Positions 44,127 through 51,747 of a stretch of DNA of 64,000 nucleotides are shown here, piece after piece (position 1 is the stretch's first letter; each line of letters opens with the position of its first letter). The stretch lies in the NCBI GenBank assembly GCA_963792855.1, contig CAWBXZ010000001.1, forward strand, positions 124,001 through 188,000. The letters run 5' to 3'. The stretch comes from SG8-40 sp963792855. GTDB lineage: Bacteria; Pseudomonadota; Gammaproteobacteria; Burkholderiales; Eutrophovitaceae. Position numbers and translations under genes: made by a program. The notes below the pieces were generated by a model. That model did no database searches. It had not been told where the DNA came from and saw only the letters and a program-made list of their open reading frames with translations.

Positions 44127-44594
44127 ATGTTAAAAGTTGGTCAATCAGCGCCTGCTTTCGAAATCCCCGATGCGGACATGAATCTGGTTCGTTTGTCGGA
44201 TTTTCTCGGGAAGAAGCATGTCGTCGTTTATTTCTATCCCAAAGACGATACGCCGGGTTGCACTACCGAGGCGATAGAATTCAGCGACGCGGAAGACGAC
44301 TTCGCTGGTGCTGACACTGTGGTTCTCGGTGTCAGCCGCGATGATTGCCTGACGCATGGCGCGTTTCGTGACAAGCATGGGTTGAGCGTGACCTTGCTGT
44401 CAGACACGGATGGCGAGGTCTGCGAAGCTTTCGGCGTCATGGTGGATCGCGAAGTGGAAGGATTGGGGACGAGGCGTGTCATGATGCGCTCGACGTTCAT
44501 TATCGACAAACAAGGCGTGCTGCGTGACGCTTTCTATGGCGTTAATCCGCGGGGGCATGCCGTGGAAATACTCGCGCGAGTAAAGGAGCTCTAA
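44127..44594 (+). CDS. bcp: peroxiredoxin, BCP/PrxQ type
   Basis: Thiol peroxidase that reduces hydrogen peroxide and alkyl hydroperoxides. The 155-aa protein has the peroxidatic cysteine at residue 45 in PKDDTPGCTTEA. The resolving cysteine that E. coli Bcp carries five residues later (C50) is isoleucine here, so this is a 1-Cys form or resolves through another cysteine (residue 74 is a candidate). The start MLKVGQSAPAFEIPD is typical. An AT-rich TTAAAAT near 44090 may be the -10. slyD begins 4 nt after the stop. Confidence 0.93.
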   Translation: MLKVGQSAPAFEIPDADMNLVRLSDFLGKKHVVVYFYPKDDTPGCTTEAIEFSDAEDDFAGADTVVLGVSRDDCLTHGAFRDKHGLSVTLLSDTDGEVCEAFGVMVDREVEGLGTRRVMMRSTFIIDKQGVLRDAFYGVNPRGHAVEILARVKEL

Positions 44595-44598
44595 CAAC

Positions 44599-45078
44599 AT
44601 GCAGATTGCGAGAGACACAGTGGTATCGATCGACTATGAACTGTCGGATGCGGCGGGCAAGCTCATAGAGAAGACGCAGTCCCCGATCAGCTACTTGCAT
44701 GGCGGTTATCAGGGCATTTTCCCGATGGTGGAAGATGCACTTGACGGCAAACGGGCGGGGGATGCCTGCGAAGTGCGCCTGGAGCCGGACGATGCGTTCG
44801 GCGACTATGACGAGAAGCTGGTGCGCGTCGAGCCGATCGAGCGCTTTCCGGAGAATGTGTCCGTGGGGATGCAGTTCGAGGGATCGCCGGAGGGGTCGGA
44901 GCATGTCTCGATATACACGGTCACGGAAATTGCGGACGGCAAGGTTGTCGTCGATGGCAATCATCCTCTTGCCGGAAGGTCTCTGGTGTTCAATTGCACC
45001 GTTACAGAGGTGCGCAAAGCGACAGAAGAAGAACTCTCTCACCAGCATGTGCACGGCGAGGGCGGACATCATCACTGA
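44599..45078 (+). CDS. slyD: FKBP-type peptidyl-prolyl isomerase SlyD
   Basis: Cytoplasmic prolyl isomerase and metallochaperone. The 159-aa sequence shows the SlyD layout: VVSIDYELSDAAGKLIEKT, YLHGGYQGIFPMVEDALDGKRAGD, the insert-in-flap domain, and NHPLAGRSLVFNCTVTEVRKAT. The C-terminus is histidine-rich (HQHVHGEGGHHH), fit for nickel binding, although shorter than in E. coli. It is 4 nt downstream of bcp and certainly on the same transcript. Confidence 0.94.
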   Translation: MQIARDTVVSIDYELSDAAGKLIEKTQSPISYLHGGYQGIFPMVEDALDGKRAGDACEVRLEPDDAFGDYDEKLVRVEPIERFPENVSVGMQFEGSPEGSEHVSIYTVTEIADGKVVVDGNHPLAGRSLVFNCTVTEVRKATEEELSHQHVHGEGGHHH

Positions 45079-45118
45079 AGTAAAGTGATGCCTTCGCCTT
45101 GTTCGGGGGTACTGTCCT

Positions 45119-45919
45119 TCAGCGCTGTTTGCCGGTCAGGACATGTATCATCGGCTCGTAGGCCGACTCCCTGGAAAAGCGCCAGCTGGCAATCGCCACT
45201 GCCACGAGAGTGAATCCGGTAAGCACGGCGAAATCAGTCGTGAGTGCGAAATCCGCTGCCATTACCCCCGGGCCCATCGTGGCATGCTTGAGCAAATCGA
45301 CGCCATAGGTGTAGGGATTGACCGTGGCCACCCACCTGAGTACCTCCGGGAGGTTCTGTACCGGGTACAAGGAACCGCTGAGGAAGAACACCGGAAAGAT
45401 TACGAAATTCATGATCGCGGCAAAATTGTCGAGGGTGCGCGTGAAAGACGCGGTGAGGATGCCGATTCCTGCGCAGGCAAGCGACGTGATGACCAAACCG
45501 CCGGCAAGGAGCACGAAGTTGGTTTTGGAGCCGATGTATCCGAGCAGCGCGAGTAACACGATCAGAATCAGGGCCTGGAGGACGGCTGCAAGTGCTGCAG
45601 ACAGCACTTTGGCAATGACGATCCAGAAGTGGGGCAGTGGCGCGATGATCATCATGCGCATGACGCCGGATTCCTTGTCATAGACCGTGGTCAATGCCGC
45701 CAGCATGGCGCCGAACAGCATGGTCATGCCGATGACGCCGGCAACCAGGAATGACTGATAGGGAATACCGCGCGAGTCCCCGATCACGGTGCCAAATCCC
45801 GCGCCGATAACAAATAACCAGATCAACGGGCGCACCATGGCCGATACGAGTCGCGTTTTCTGCCGCAACATGCGCAGTACTTCGCGTTCAAGAACGGCGT
45901 AGATTGGCCGCGCGATCAT
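45119..45919 (-). CDS. ABC-2 type permease of PQQ-associated transporter
   Basis: 266-aa membrane protein with about six hydrophobic segments, for example LVSAMVRPLIWLFVIGAGFGTVIG and SFLVAGVIGMTMLFGAMLAALTTVYDKESGVMRMMI, which is typical of ABC-2 permeases. The ATG at 45919 overlaps the stop of the ATPase gene by ATGA; the longer frame runs back into that gene. As last gene of the pqqBCDE run it probably forms a transporter with the preceding ATPase. The substrate is not known; export of PQQ or of a related compound is an inference from the neighbours. Confidence 0.88.
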   Translation of the reverse strand: MIARPIYAVLEREVLRMLRQKTRLVSAMVRPLIWLFVIGAGFGTVIGDSRGIPYQSFLVAGVIGMTMLFGAMLAALTTVYDKESGVMRMMIIAPLPHFWIVIAKVLSAALAAVLQALILIVLLALLGYIGSKTNFVLLAGGLVITSLACAGIGILTASFTRTLDNFAAIMNFVIFPVFFLSGSLYPVQNLPEVLRWVATVNPYTYGVDLLKHATMGPGVMAADFALTTDFAVLTGFTLVAVAIASWRFSRESAYEPMIHVLTGKQR

Positions 45920-46869
45920 GATCTGAGCGCCTTGCCCGCAGAGATCCACATGAACACGTCGTTCAGGTTCGGGCGCCGCACGCGCCAGGCTGTCGTTTTC
46001 TCTCCGACTTCCGATTGCAGGTTTGCAAGCGTGGCTATTTCTTCCGCGCCGTGGCGGAAGAACGCGACATCTCCGTCGACCAGGCATTCGCCGAGTTTTG
46101 GTTCCAGGTGTTTGCGCAATGCGTCAAGATCCTGCGCTTCGACTTCCAGGATATGTTGCCCCAGTCTCGCAACCAGGTCTTGCGGATTGCCTTCTTCTAC
46201 CAGCTTGCCCTTGCGTACAAATACCACTCGGTCGCACGGATACGCTTCTTCCAGGTAATGAGTGGTCAGCAAAACGGTCATGCCGGTTCGGGCACGCAGT
46301 CGCTCGATAAAGCGCCAGATGCGCCGGCGGTTGGGGAGATCGAGACCGATGGTGGGTTCATCGAGGAACAGTACACGAGGTTCGTGCAGCACGCCACGCA
46401 CGATGTCCAGTGCGCGGCGCATGCCGCCCGAAAGAGTCGCGACCGGCTTGTCGCGCCGGTCTGTCATTTCAAACAATTCGAGCAACTCCGCAGAGCGCTG
46501 GTCACTGATGGCTGGCGGCAGGTTATACAGGCGCCCGGCGAAACGCAGGTTCTCCCTGACCGTCAGGGTGCGGTCGAGAGCTGATTCCTGAAACACGAGG
46601 CCGATCTGGCGGCGTGCCTGGACCGGGTGCCGCGAAACATCGACCTCACCGATTCGCACGCGTCCCTCTGTCGGTCTGACCAGCGTCGCCAGCATGTGGA
46701 TGGTCGTTGTCTTGCCGGAACCGTTGGGGCCGAGGAGCCCAAAAAACTGTCCGGCTGGAATTTCCAGATCGAGGCCGTCCACAGCGGTGACGTTGCCGTA
46801 GCGCTTAACGAGTCCGGCCGCGGAGATCGCGGCCGGAGAAGCGGGTTCGTCGATCGCGTTGGCGATCAT
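45916..46869 (-). CDS. PQQ-associated ABC transporter ATPase
   Basis: 317-aa ATP-binding protein. Walker A is GPNGSGKTTT, the signature is TLSGGMRRALDIVRG, Walker B is RVLFLDEPTIGLD and the switch histidine is in LLTTHYLEEAY. The C-terminal extension ends VRRPNLNDVFMWISAG, resembling drug/nodulation exporter ATPases (CcmA/NodI-like). Its ATG overlaps the pqqE stop (ATGA) and its stop overlaps the permease start, so synthesis is coupled to PQQ enzyme production. A family of such ATPases is known beside pqq genes. Confidence 0.9.
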   Translation of the reverse strand: MIANAIDEPASPAAISAAGLVKRYGNVTAVDGLDLEIPAGQFFGLLGPNGSGKTTTIHMLATLVRPTEGRVRIGEVDVSRHPVQARRQIGLVFQESALDRTLTVRENLRFAGRLYNLPPAISDQRSAELLELFEMTDRRDKPVATLSGGMRRALDIVRGVLHEPRVLFLDEPTIGLDLPNRRRIWRFIERLRARTGMTVLLTTHYLEEAYPCDRVVFVRKGKLVEEGNPQDLVARLGQHILEVEAQDLDALRKHLEPKLGECLVDGDVAFFRHGAEEIATLANLQSEVGEKTTAWRVRRPNLNDVFMWISAGKALRS

Positions 46870-48056
46870 GTAACTGGCGTGGTGTTGTTCCGGGGTGCAG
46901 GCTCTGCTGAATCACGGGCGGCCAGTTTGCGCGAGTTCTTGTCATCGCGGAACATGATGATTTTTTTGACCTCTGCCGCCGGTGGTTGTGGCTGCTGTGC
47001 GAGTTCGACCTGCTCGGTGACGAGTTGGTGGTAAGGTGACTTGTCACATACCGGATCGGCATTGGTGGCATCGCCGGTCAGCATGAAAGCCTGGCAGCGG
47101 CAGCCGCCGAAGTCCTTGGTTTTCTCCGAACAACTCCTGCACGGTTCCTGCATCCATTCGTCGCCGCGATATGCCGCGAATCCGGGAGACTCCTGCCAGA
47201 TCCAGCGCACGTCGTGGTCACGCACGTTCGGGAATTCGAGACCGGGCAGCATCCGCGCTTCGTGGCATGGCAGCGCCAGCCCGTCTGCCGCGACGTTGAG
47301 AAACGTCGTTGCCCAGCCGTTCATGCACGCTTTGGGGCGGTCGGCGTAATAGTCCGGCACGACAAAATACACCTTCATCTTGTTGCCGACGCGTTCGCGA
47401 AAGCGATTGGTGATCTCTTCGGCGCGTTCCAGTTGCGGCCGGCTGGGCATCAGGTGCTTGCGGTTTTCCATCGCCCAGGCGTAATACTGGCTGTTTGCCA
47501 GTTCGACGTGCTCGGCGCCCATGGCTTCTGCCATGTTCAGAATCTCTTCGATATGGTCGATGTTGAGGCGGTGCAGGACCACGTTGAGCACCATCGGATA
47601 CTCGTACTCCTTGATCAGCTTTGCCACCTTTGACTTCAGATCGAAGGTGCGCGTGCTCGACAGGAAGTCATTCAGCTCTTTGGTGGAATCCTGAAAGGAC
47701 AGCTGTATCTGGCCAAGGCCGCCTTCCTTGAAAGCGGCGATGCGTTTCTCTGTCAGACCGATTCCCGAGGTGATCAGGTTGACGTAGTAACCCATCTTGC
47801 TGGTTTCTGCCACCATGATCTCGACGTCGTCGCGCATCAATGGTTCGCCGCCGGAAATGCCCAGTTGCACAGCGCCAAGTTCGCGCGCCTCGCGAAAGGT
47901 CTTGAGCCATTCTTCGGTGGTCAATTCCGGACCGAACGTGGCGTAGTCCACCGGGTTGTAACAGAACACACAGTGCAACGGGCACTTGTAGGTGATCTCG
48001 GCGTTAACCCAGAGCGGGCCGTTAACTTTCTTGCTGTCGGATCCAGCCTTTTGCAT
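46866..48056 (-). CDS. pqqE: PQQ biosynthesis radical SAM enzyme PqqE
   Basis: Forms the carbon-carbon bond between Glu15 and Tyr19 of the PqqA peptide, the first step of PQQ synthesis. At 396 aa it is full length. The radical SAM motif is CPLHCVFC (C25, C29, C32). The C-terminal SPASM cysteines are visible in KACMNGW, PCRSCSEKTKDFGGCRCQA and CDKSPYH. It overlaps pqqD by about 35 nt and the ABC ATPase gene by 4 nt. It needs PqqD to present the peptide. Confidence 0.98.
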   Translation of the reverse strand: MQKAGSDSKKVNGPLWVNAEITYKCPLHCVFCYNPVDYATFGPELTTEEWLKTFREARELGAVQLGISGGEPLMRDDVEIMVAETSKMGYYVNLITSGIGLTEKRIAAFKEGGLGQIQLSFQDSTKELNDFLSSTRTFDLKSKVAKLIKEYEYPMVLNVVLHRLNIDHIEEILNMAEAMGAEHVELANSQYYAWAMENRKHLMPSRPQLERAEEITNRFRERVGNKMKVYFVVPDYYADRPKACMNGWATTFLNVAADGLALPCHEARMLPGLEFPNVRDHDVRWIWQESPGFAAYRGDEWMQEPCRSCSEKTKDFGGCRCQAFMLTGDATNADPVCDKSPYHQLVTEQVELAQQPQPPAAEVKKIIMFRDDKNSRKLAARDSAEPAPRNNTTPVT

Positions 48057-48318
48057 ATGCTGCCTCCAGAAAATCGATCACATCCTGGCGCAAATCCGCG
48101 CCCGGAAAGGCGGTCTCGAGATCGGCAACGATCTGCGATACCGTTTTGCTGCCATCCACCCGCTTCATGATCTCGCCGGAACTGCCCGGCAATTTCACCA
48201 TGCCTTCCGGATAAAGCAGCACGAAGCTGTCTTGCGCCGGTTCCCACTGGAATCGGTACTGCTTGACCAATGCGACTTTCAGGTTCTCCGAAAGTTTTTG
48301 TCCGGACGAATCACTCAT
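48022..48318 (-). CDS. pqqD: PqqA-binding chaperone PqqD
   Basis: 98-aa peptide-recognition protein (RRE prototype) that binds PqqA and delivers it to PqqE. The sequence ALVKQYRFQWEPAQDSFVLLYPEGMVKLPGSSGEIMKRVDG matches the family. The chosen ATG at 48318 overlaps the pqqC stop by 8 nt (ATGAGTGA); the longer open frame is inside pqqC. The C-terminus overlaps pqqE by about 35 nt, which is tight coupling for two proteins that act together. Confidence 0.96.
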   Translation of the reverse strand: MSDSSGQKLSENLKVALVKQYRFQWEPAQDSFVLLYPEGMVKLPGSSGEIMKRVDGSKTVSQIVADLETAFPGADLRQDVIDFLEAAYAKGWIRQQES

Positions 48319-49054
48319 CGGGCATCCTTTGGATGGCTCCGGTCTTTTCCTTGCCAATGCCGTAGGTAACCTGCATCGAATCCAGCATGGTCCAGAGCAC
48401 ATCGAGCTTGAACTGCAGTATTTCCAGCGCCCGTTCCTGCTGTTCACGCGTGCGGAAATGGTCGAGCGTCACGCGCAGCCCATGTTCGACGTCGCGGCGA
48501 GCCTCGGTCAAACGTTTGCGGAAGTAGGCGTAGCCGGTTGGCTCAATCCACGGGTAATGCTGTGGCCAGGTGTCCAGCCGCTTTTGATGAATCGTTGGCG
48601 CGAACAATTCGGTCAGCGACGAGCAGACCGCTTCCTGCCAGGGCGCGCTGCGTGTGAAGTTTACGTACGCGTCAACTGCGAAGCGCACACCGGGCAGCAC
48701 GTGCTTCAATGACATGACGTCGTCGCGCTTCAGTCCGACGGCATCGCCCAGCGCCAGCCAGGCCTCGATGCCGCCCTCGTCGCCTTCGTGCCCGTCATGG
48801 TCGAGGATGCGTTGTATCCACAGGCGGCGATGGTCGCGATCGGGCATGTTGGCGAGTACGCCAGCGTCCTTGATCGGTATCTTGATCTGATAATAAAAGC
48901 GATTGATCACCCAACCGCGAACCTGTTCCTCGGTACACTTGCCGCCGTTCATCGCAATGTGGAACGGATGGTAAATGTGATAGCGCTTGTCCTTGGCGCG
49001 CAGTCTTTGTTCGAATTCTTCCTTGCTCCAGGGCATTGTCTCGGCGGCACCCAT
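48311..49054 (-). CDS. pqqC: PQQ synthase PqqC
   Basis: Cofactorless oxidase that carries out the final ring closure and eight-electron oxidation to PQQ. The 247-aa protein has the all-helical family's segments YHIYHPFHIAMNGGKCTEEQVRGWVINRFYYQ, RILDHDGHEGDEGGIEAW and FAVDAYVNFTRSAPWQEAVCSSLTELFAP. A strong AAGGAG ribosome site lies 6 nt before the ATG at 49054. It starts 26 nt after the pqqB stop. Confidence 0.98.
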   Translation of the reverse strand: MGAAETMPWSKEEFEQRLRAKDKRYHIYHPFHIAMNGGKCTEEQVRGWVINRFYYQIKIPIKDAGVLANMPDRDHRRLWIQRILDHDGHEGDEGGIEAWLALGDAVGLKRDDVMSLKHVLPGVRFAVDAYVNFTRSAPWQEAVCSSLTELFAPTIHQKRLDTWPQHYPWIEPTGYAYFRKRLTEARRDVEHGLRVTLDHFRTREQQERALEILQFKLDVLWTMLDSMQVTYGIGKEKTGAIQRMPDE

Positions 49055-49080
49055 ATTTTTCTCCTTACGGCTCCAAACGC

Positions 49081-49998
49081 TCAGATTCTGATGTCCATGC
49101 CGTCGAACGAAATCTCGATATTCTCGCTCTCGAGTTGACGGCGCTCATCCGAATCTTCCCGAAGAATCGGGTTGGTATTGTTGATGTGTATCAGGATCTT
49201 GCGTTTCGCCTTGAGCGGGCGAAGCGTTTCAATCATGCCGCCTGGGCCGGACTGCGGCATGTGGCCCATGTCCAGTGCCATCTTGTTGGCAATGCCGAGC
49301 CTGGCCATTTCGTCGTTGGTCCAGGTGGTGCCGTCGACCAGCAGACAATCCGCTTCTTCCATGAAGGGTTTGACATGGGGTTCGACTTCGGCGAGTCCCG
49401 GCGCATAAAACAGTTTCTTTCCGCTGCGCGTGTCCGTGATCCGCATGCCGATGTTGTCGCCTTCGTGAGGATCATTCCGGTGCGGGGAGTAGGGCGGTGC
49501 CTTGCTACTCAGGGGCACAGCGGTGAATTCAAGGTTGTCGATACCGACTGCGGAGAACTTGTTGCCCGAATTCGTTGGAATCTGGTGCCAGTTCACGCCG
49601 CAGTAATGTTCCAGGATCTTCAGCAACGGATTGCCGGTGGTGAGATCCTCATATGCCATGTCGGTACAGTAGAGTTCCAGCGGGGTCTTGCCTTCGCGCA
49701 GCATCAGGAGCCCGGTGGTGTGATCGATCTGTGCATCCATCAGGAACACCGAGCGTACCGCAGTGTCCCTTATGGCTCGTGCCGGCTGAAGTTCCGGAAA
49801 GGAGCGAAACTGCGTCAGGATGTCGGGGGATGCATTAAACAACGCCCAGTTGGTGTCGTCGCCCGAGACGGCGATCGACGATTGCGTGCGCGCCTTCGCG
49901 TTGATGGTCCCTTTGCGCAAGCCGTCACAGTTGGGGCAGTTGCAGTTCCACTGGGGAAATCCTCCACCAGCGGCCGATCCGAGCACTCTGATTCGCAT
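49081..49998 (-). CDS. pqqB: PqqB, MBL-fold hydroxylase of PQQ synthesis
   Basis: Metal-dependent MBL-fold oxygenase that hydroxylates the tyrosine-derived part of the PQQ precursor. The ATG at 49998 gives the standard beginning RIRVLGSAAGGGFPQWNC and 305 aa. The N-terminal cysteine cluster CNCPNCDG and the DAQIDHTTGLLMLREG metal segment are present. The open frame extends to 50067, but that part covers the terminator downstream of pqqA and is not family-like. No clear ribosome site precedes the start, so translation may be weak. Confidence 0.96.
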   Translation of the reverse strand: MRIRVLGSAAGGGFPQWNCNCPNCDGLRKGTINAKARTQSSIAVSGDDTNWALFNASPDILTQFRSFPELQPARAIRDTAVRSVFLMDAQIDHTTGLLMLREGKTPLELYCTDMAYEDLTTGNPLLKILEHYCGVNWHQIPTNSGNKFSAVGIDNLEFTAVPLSSKAPPYSPHRNDPHEGDNIGMRITDTRSGKKLFYAPGLAEVEPHVKPFMEEADCLLVDGTTWTNDEMARLGIANKMALDMGHMPQSGPGGMIETLRPLKAKRKILIHINNTNPILREDSDERRQLESENIEISFDGMDIRI

Positions 49999-50027
49999 GA
50001 TGAGTTTGTGATGCGTTGATTGTGGAT

Positions 50028-50058
50028 GAAAAAAACGAAAGCCCCTGACGGGGCTTTC
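50028..50058 (-). terminator. terminator between pqqA and pqqB
   Basis: Read on the minus strand, GAAAGCCCC-GTCA-GGGGCTTTC forms a perfect 9-bp stem with a 4-nt loop, followed by G and seven T (50029-50035). It begins about 20 nt after the pqqA stop and ends about 30 nt before the pqqB ATG. It should stop most transcripts after pqqA, giving much more PqqA message than pqqBCDE message. Confidence 0.85.
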
Positions 50059-50077
50059 ATTCTGCACTTCGCCGCGA

Positions 50078-50149
50078 TTAGCGGTTGGCGATGTACATCG
50101 TTACTTCGAATCCGAAGCGCATTTCGCTGTACTCAGGCTTGGTCCACAT
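50078..50149 (-). CDS. pqqA: PQQ precursor peptide PqqA, copy 1
   Basis: 23-residue precursor peptide of PQQ. It starts MWTKPEYSEM and ends FEVTMYIANR, with Glu15 and Tyr19, the two residues that become PQQ, in the standard E-x3-Y spacing. The ATG (50147-50149) has GGAG 8 nt before it. It lies upstream of pqqB on the same strand. It is too short for automatic gene calling and easily missed. It differs from copy 2 at 55298 only at residues 7 and 8 (YS here, FT there). Confidence 0.97.
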   Translation of the reverse strand: MWTKPEYSEMRFGFEVTMYIANR

Positions 50150-50368
50150 GTGATTGATCTCCAAATTATCAGGTTGATGGATACTCTTTCGGACATTCGA
50201 CGATGAACTCTCGCTTTTTGCCCGGGTTTCAGCTTCAACCGCCTGTCAAACCTGCGCCAACTCGACCGAGTCAAGACTGCAGGATTCAGGGCGAATGCTT
50301 CTGACTGACCCCGGGAGCTATTGTCGATTCCCGGCCGTTTCGGTGCCGCAGAAAAATCAGCAAAACCC

Positions 50369-50387
50369 TCTCATGATTATCATGAGA
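50369..50387 (+). promoter_or_regulatory. palindromic operator, Fur-like, upstream of tonB
   Basis: CTCATGAT-T-ATCATGAG at 50370-50386 is a perfect inverted repeat with 8-bp arms and a 1-bp centre. Aligned to GATAATGATAATCATTATC it matches 12 of 19 positions (13 if A or T is allowed at the centre), with the inner ATGATTATCAT nearly complete. It lies 50 nt before the tonB ATG. Iron control of tonB by Fur is common, so a Fur box is the best guess. Confidence 0.55.
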
Positions 50388-50435
50388 TTTGGACCGAAAC
50401 TTTACTCGGCTCAACAGCTTGCATAGTCTTGCAAA

Positions 50436-51728
50436 ATGACATCAGTGACTTTCGGGGAGACCGGTCCGGCCCTCGATCCATTTGTTTCCTGGTACCGCGA
50501 GAGGCCAACCCAGTTGGCATTTGCGGTGTCACTGCTGTTGCACGCGCTGGTGATCGCGCTCATTCCCGGGTTTCGATCAGTCCCGCTGGAAACGCCGAGC
50601 GTATTGACAGTCCGGATCGTCGAAAACGAAATCGTGGCAGAGCGATCACCGCAGCCCGTGACGGAGGTGCCGGAGCGGGTGCAGCCGCCACAGCCGCTAT
50701 CGCCTCCGGAATTCTTGCCCCCGGTTCCGCAACCGAGAGTCGTCGAACAGGAGCCGGTCAGGCCTCGCCAGGCGCTCGAGCCGCAGCCCGCGCCCCTATT
50801 GCGGCAACCGGAACAACCGATGGTGGAGCCGGTCGACCGACCGCAGCTTGCGCCTGCCGTCCCGCGCCAAAGAACGCAAGTGCAACCCGAAATTCTCACG
50901 CGGCCGACGCTGACCCCGAACCAGCCGCTTGCCCCCGTCGTCCGGCAAGAGCCTGTAGCACCGCTTGAAGCGCCACCCCAGCAGATCACGGAAGTCCGCC
51001 GCCAGCCGCGGGTGGTCAGACCGGTGCCGGTCGAGGCACAACGCCCGGATGTCGCGCCATCCGTCACACCACCAGTACAGATTCAGCAACAGCGGGTCGA
51101 GCGGCCTGAGGCCCCGCCCCAGCAAATTGCCGAAGTTCGGCGCGAGCCGCGGGTCGTAACTCCGGCCCCGTCCCGGCCGCTACCGGATGCCCCACCGCCG
51201 GCCGTATCGCCAGTGCGGATTCAGCAACCCGCTTCAGCCCAGGCGGCGCCGGCTCAGCCGGTGCCAGCCGAGCCGGTGCCGGTTGAACGGACGAAGCCGC
51301 AGGCGGCCGCCGCGGCAGCGCCGCCAGCCAGCGTCGCGGCAAGGCCGAGTGTGCCGGTGCCGGCCGCGGCTCCGGTGGTCGCGGCGCCCCCCCCGCCCGT
51401 ACCTGCCCCGGCACCTGCGAAGCCGGTAGTCGAGGCAGTCGAGCCGTCGGTGCTGGAGGCCTACCGGAATTCGGTGTCGCAGGAAGTCATGAAGCACATG
51501 AGTTATCCACGCGTCGCTGTCCGGCGCAAGTGGGAGGGAAAAACGATCGTCGAGATGCAGTTGTCGGCGGAAGGCGATGTCACCCAGCTCAGTGTTGCCG
51601 AGTCCAGCGGAAAGGATGTGCTTGATGAGGCGGCAGTTGCAATGGTCCGGCGATCACTACCGTTGCCGAAACCGCCGCCAGGCGTGCGTTCGGTCAGGGT
51701 GCCGGTGGTATTCAGGCTACAGGGTTGA
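50436..51728 (+). CDS. tonB: energy transducer TonB with long proline-rich linker
   Basis: 430-aa TonB that passes proton-motive force to outer-membrane receptors. One helix anchors it (about residues 25-45, LAFAVSLLLHALVIALIPGF, with the typical SLLLH histidine). A very long Pro/Ala/Gln-rich spacer runs to about residue 330. The C-terminal TonB domain (YRNSVSQEVMKHMSYPRVAVRRKWEGKTIVEMQL ... AAVAMVRRSLPLPKPPPGV) follows. The spacer holds an internal duplication of about 41 residues (178-219 and 225-265). ExbB/ExbD are not nearby. It is divergent from pqqA copy 1 and points toward the PqqU-like receptor. Confidence 0.93.
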   Translation: MTSVTFGETGPALDPFVSWYRERPTQLAFAVSLLLHALVIALIPGFRSVPLETPSVLTVRIVENEIVAERSPQPVTEVPERVQPPQPLSPPEFLPPVPQPRVVEQEPVRPRQALEPQPAPLLRQPEQPMVEPVDRPQLAPAVPRQRTQVQPEILTRPTLTPNQPLAPVVRQEPVAPLEAPPQQITEVRRQPRVVRPVPVEAQRPDVAPSVTPPVQIQQQRVERPEAPPQQIAEVRREPRVVTPAPSRPLPDAPPPAVSPVRIQQPASAQAAPAQPVPAEPVPVERTKPQAAAAAAPPASVAARPSVPVPAAAPVVAAPPPPVPAPAPAKPVVEAVEPSVLEAYRNSVSQEVMKHMSYPRVAVRRKWEGKTIVEMQLSAEGDVTQLSVAESSGKDVLDEAAVAMVRRSLPLPKPPPGVRSVRVPVVFRLQG

Positions 51729-51747
51729 TCACGCCCGAACCCCTTGC

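Noticed and set aside
49999..50067. N-terminal extension of PqqB
   Set aside because: It is encoded by the terminator hairpin region after pqqA, and known PqqB proteins begin at the position equivalent to 49998.
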